A stretch of DNA of 7,894 bases from Chloroflexota bacterium (GTDB lineage Bacteria > Chloroflexota > Anaerolineae > Ardenticatenales > Ardenticatenaceae). The notes below the pieces were generated by a model, which was not told where the DNA came from, made no database searches, and saw only the letters and a list, made by a program, of their open reading frames with translations. The DNA is taken from positions 1 to 7,894 of the forward strand of contig DOUV01000832.1 of NCBI GenBank assembly GCA_003520455.1, read 5' to 3'. Position numbers and translations under genes: made by a program. Positions within the stretch are counted from its first letter, which is position 1. Each line of letters begins with the position of its first letter. Of the stretch, positions 5,239 to 7,894 are shown piece after piece.

Positions 5239-7894
5239 ATGAGCAACGCGGGCAGTTCGGCCACCCCAATCATCAGCCTTCCAAAGGGCGGCGGCGCCCT
5301 GCAAGGGATCGGCGAGAAGTTCGCGCCGGATCTTCACACAGGTACCGGAAACTTCACCGTCCCCATCGTCCTCCCTCCAGGCCGGAACGGCCTGCAGCCC
5401 ATGCTGAACCTGGTCTACAGCACAGGAAACGGCAACGGGCTTTTCGGGTTGGGCTGGGCGCTCAGCCTCCCCGGCGTGAGCCGCAAGACGTCCAAGGGCG
5501 TCCCCCGCTACGACGACGCCCACGACGTGTTTGTCCTCGCGGGCGCCGAAGATCTCGTCCGCATGACGGGCACCTGTCCGGGCCGCGTGCGCTACATGCC
5601 CCGGACCGAGGGGTCGTTCAGCCGCATCGAGCACGTCTGCGGTCCAGATGACGATTACTGGCAAGTGCAGAGCCGGGATGGGCTCACCAGCTTCTACGGC
5701 ACCCCGCGCCCCCTCGCCCCTCCGCCGGGCTGGAGAGATCCCGCGATCATCACGAAACCTGCCGCCGAGCGGCGCGCGGTCTTCGCGTGGAAGCTCGCGC
5801 AGACCCGCGACCCGTTCGGGAACCAGATCCAGTATCAGTACGGCCTTCGGGACGTGGGCCAGGCTGATGGGCACACCTGGGACCAGCCCCTGCTGAGCCT
5901 GATCCGCTACGCCGAGCACGGCGACCCGGCCGACCCTGAATTTCTGGTCTGGGTCCGGTTCGAGTACGAGCCTCGCCCCAACGACCCCATCTCCGACTAT
6001 CGCGCCGGCTTCGAGATCCGCACCACCCAACGCTGCAAGCGCATCCTGATCGAGACCCACGCCGACGCCGCCCGCCCGGTCCGCGAGTACGCCTTCGAGT
6101 ACGAACCCGACCCGTGGAACGGCGTCTCACTCCTCAAGCGCGTGCGCCTGACCGGCTTCGACGACGGCGGCCAGCCGGTCCCGGAGTTGCCCGCGCTCGA
6201 TCTGGGCTATACCGCATTCGAGCCGCAGAAGCGGCGCTTCGCGCCGCTCACCGGGAGCGACCTCCCCGCCCAGGCGCTCAGCAGCCCGGACCTGGCGCTG
6301 GTGGATCTCTTCGGCCAGGGTCTGCCGGACCTTCTGGAGATGAACGGGACAGTCCGCTACTGGCGCAACCGGGGCAACGGGCGCTTCGACCTTCCACGCC
6401 CTATGCGCGACGCGCCGGCCGGCCTGGGCCTGGCCGACCCGGGCGTCCAACTCGTGGATGCCAATGGCGATGGCCGGTCCGATCTCCTCGTGACCAGGCC
6501 AGGACTGGCGGGGTACTTCCCGCTTCAATTCGGTGGCTTGTGGGACCGAAAGGCGTTTCGCCGCTACCAGGTCGCGCCGAGCTTCAGCCTCCAGGACCCG
6601 CGCGTCCGGCTCGTCGACCTGGATGGGGACGGCGTCACCGACGCCATCCGCTCGGGGACCCGGCTGGAGTGCTTCTTCAACGACCCGCACACCGGGTGGA
6701 ATGGGACGCACGAGGTCGAGCGCAAGGCCCTGGCGGATTTTCCGGACATCGACTTCGCCGATCCGCGGGTCCACTGGGCCGATATGACGGGCGACGGCCT
6801 CCAGGACCTCGTGCTCGTCTACGACGGCAACATCGAGTACTGGCCCAACCTCGGCCGGGGGGCCTGGGGACCGCGCCTGCACATGCGTTTCAGTCCGCAC
6901 TTCCCCTATGGCTACGACCCGACGCGCATCCTCGTCGGCGATGTGGACGGCGACGGAGCGGCCGATCTGGTCTATGTGGACGATCGCCGCGTCTTGCTCT
7001 GGTTGAACCACTCTGGCAATGCGTGGAGCGAAGAGCCGGTTACAATCGAGGGCACGCCGCCGGTCACCAACATCGACGCCGTCCGGCTGGCTGACGTGCT
7101 GGGTCGAGGGGTCAGCGGTGTCTTGTGGAGCACGAACGCGCCGGGGTCGGCGCACCACACGCTGTGGTTCCTCGACCTTACGGGTGGAAGGAAGCCATAT
7201 CTCCTCGACTCGATCGAGAATCACATCGGTGCGCTGACCCGGATCGAGTATGCGCCCTCGACCGAGTTTTACGTTGCCGACGAGCGCGACCCTCGGTCGC
7301 GCTGGCGCACACCGCTGCCGTTTCCGGTTCAGGTCGTCAAATCCGTGGAGACGATTGACCGAGTCTCGGGCGGCAAGCTCACCACGCAGTACCGCTACCA
7401 TCACGGCTACTGGGACGGCGCCGAGCGCGAGTTCCGCGGCTTCGGCATGGTCGAGCAACTCGACACCCAGACGTTCGCCGACTACAGCCGTCCCGGCCTG
7501 GCGGGGCAGCGGTTTGCGCCCGTCGCCGAGCGCCACTTCTCGCCACCGACCCTGACCAAGACCTGGTTTCACCAGGGAGCGGTCGGGGATGAGACGGGTG
7601 AGTGGGCCGAGTTGGACTATAGCGCCGAGTATTGGGAGGAGGATGCGCAACTCCTCGGGCAGGCGGAGGGCATCAATGCCGTCCTCGCCACATTCCCGCA
7701 GACACCCGAGAGCCGGCGTGCCAGGCGCGACGCGCTGCGTGCCCTGCGCGGCACCGTCCTGCGCACCGAGCTGTACGCCCTCGACGATTCTCCCTCCGCC
7801 CGCCGGCCGTACACCGTGACTGAGCACGCGTATGGGCTGTGCGAGGTCGTTCTGGAGAACGGCGCGGCGCGCCTGAGATGCGGCGGCCCCGGTG
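5239..7894 (+). CDS. Tc toxin B-subunit-like protein (SpvB / TcdB middle domain), N-terminal 885 codons
   Basis: The frame is open from ATG 5239 to the window edge without a stop, so the gene is partial at its 3' end. Residues about 12-300 are an SpvB domain, with opening SLPKGGGALQGIGEKF, DLHTGTGNFTVPI, LNLVYSTGNGNGLFGLGWAL and GVPRYDD. Six propeller-like units follow, their loops starting at about residues 355, 406, 459, 514, 567 and 618. Four are full DxxGDGxxD calcium-type loops (such as VDLDGDGVTD and GDVDGDGAAD); the first and last are degenerate (VDLFGQGLPD, ADVLGRGVSG). Units carry a W-N-G-rich strand such as YWPNLGRGAW. Residues about 663-755 match the TcdB toxin middle/N domain: IGALTRIEYAPST, PFPVQVV and YHHGYWDGAEREFRGFG. 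In known Tc toxins the B subunit forms, with the Rhs-type C subunit, a cocoon holding a toxic enzyme that is delivered through the TcA channel. B is about 1,500 aa, so roughly 600 or more residues, and a possible C fusion, lie outside. No signal peptide is visible, as is usual for Tc proteins. It could alternatively be an orphan SpvB/Rhs-type protein. Confidence 0.92.
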   Translation, partial: MSNAGSSATPIISLPKGGGALQGIGEKFAPDLHTGTGNFTVPIVLPPGRNGLQPMLNLVYSTGNGNGLFGLGWALSLPGVSRKTSKGVPRYDDAHDVFVLAGAEDLVRMTGTCPGRVRYMPRTEGSFSRIEHVCGPDDDYWQVQSRDGLTSFYGTPRPLAPPPGWRDPAIITKPAAERRAVFAWKLAQTRDPFGNQIQYQYGLRDVGQADGHTWDQPLLSLIRYAEHGDPADPEFLVWVRFEYEPRPNDPISDYRAGFEIRTTQRCKRILIETHADAARPVREYAFEYEPDPWNGVSLLKRVRLTGFDDGGQPVPELPALDLGYTAFEPQKRRFAPLTGSDLPAQALSSPDLALVDLFGQGLPDLLEMNGTVRYWRNRGNGRFDLPRPMRDAPAGLGLADPGVQLVDANGDGRSDLLVTRPGLAGYFPLQFGGLWDRKAFRRYQVAPSFSLQDPRVRLVDLDGDGVTDAIRSGTRLECFFNDPHTGWNGTHEVERKALADFPDIDFADPRVHWADMTGDGLQDLVLVYDGNIEYWPNLGRGAWGPRLHMRFSPHFPYGYDPTRILVGDVDGDGAADLVYVDDRRVLLWLNHSGNAWSEEPVTIEGTPPVTNIDAVRLADVLGRGVSGVLWSTNAPGSAHHTLWFLDLTGGRKPYLLDSIENHIGALTRIEYAPSTEFYVADERDPRSRWRTPLPFPVQVVKSVETIDRVSGGKLTTQYRYHHGYWDGAEREFRGFGMVEQLDTQTFADYSRPGLAGQRFAPVAERHFSPPTLTKTWFHQGAVGDETGEWAELDYSAEYWEEDAQLLGQAEGINAVLATFPQTPESRRARRDALRALRGTVLRTELYALDDSPSARRPYTVTEHAYGLCEVVLENGAARLRCGGPG

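Noticed and set aside
5101..6060. 319-codon minus-strand frame
   Set aside because: Most of it is antisense to the toxin gene. Its last part (5101-5238) looks somewhat protein-like (EDADRDVKALVASRRTYAL), but it has no supporting start or neighbour and runs across the strong ribosome binding site of the toxin gene.
6127..7827. 566-codon open frame on the minus strand
   Set aside because: It lies wholly antisense to the well-supported SpvB/TcdB-like gene. Its V/R/A/P-rich translation has no recognisable domain and is the expected mirror of GC-rich codons.

Overview
This is a bacterial window of moderately high GC with local variation. The left-hand gene and the 4.5-5.2 kb intergenic stretch look less GC-rich, and the right-hand toxin gene is very GC-rich. 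The regulator type (GRDVEL / GAGGSGKT / LLLLDNCEHL ATPase) is abundant in Chloroflexota and Actinomycetota. Together with two unrelated insertion sequences and a Tc-toxin-type gene, this suggests a free-living, high-GC environmental bacterium, with Chloroflexota as a guess. No rRNA, tRNA or CRISPR array was seen.

Layout from left to right. (1) 84-824: a small membrane protein with a cytoplasmic TPR repeat, one membrane segment and an outside SH3-like domain. (2) 935-2258: an apparently complete IS256-family element with a 387-aa transposase on the minus strand and recognisable 26-bp terminal inverted repeats. (3) 2259-3465: an IS3-family element (OrfA plus OrfB, plus strand) directly abutting the IS256 element. 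Its right terminus is recognisable but its left terminus is not. (4) 3466-4467, minus strand: the 5' part of a large NB-ARC-type ATPase regulator gene. It is broken twice: an in-frame TGA where the family normally has Trp, and 64 codons later the end of the IS3 element. (5) 4468-5238: about 770 bp without a convincing gene. It holds a possible transposase remnant, an AT-rich palindrome touching the -35 box of a good sigma70-type promoter, and a leader of about 257 nt. (6) 5239-7894, plus strand: the first 885 codons, open at the window edge, of a Tc-toxin B-subunit-like protein. It has an SpvB domain, six propeller-like repeats carrying DxxGDGxxD-type loops, and a TcdB middle domain. This gene is the longest in the window. 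It was established by direct codon-by-codon reading, because it has no stop inside the window.

How the parts may relate: the dead regulator and the toxin gene are divergent and share one control region, so the regulator may once have controlled the toxin (inference). The toxin promoter and its adjoining palindrome look intact, so expression may now be constitutive or under another factor. The two insertion sequences separate the left-hand TPR/SH3 gene from the regulator-toxin locus. The lack of target duplications and of the IS3 left end points to rearrangement or deletion at that junction. The rest of the regulator is not in the window.
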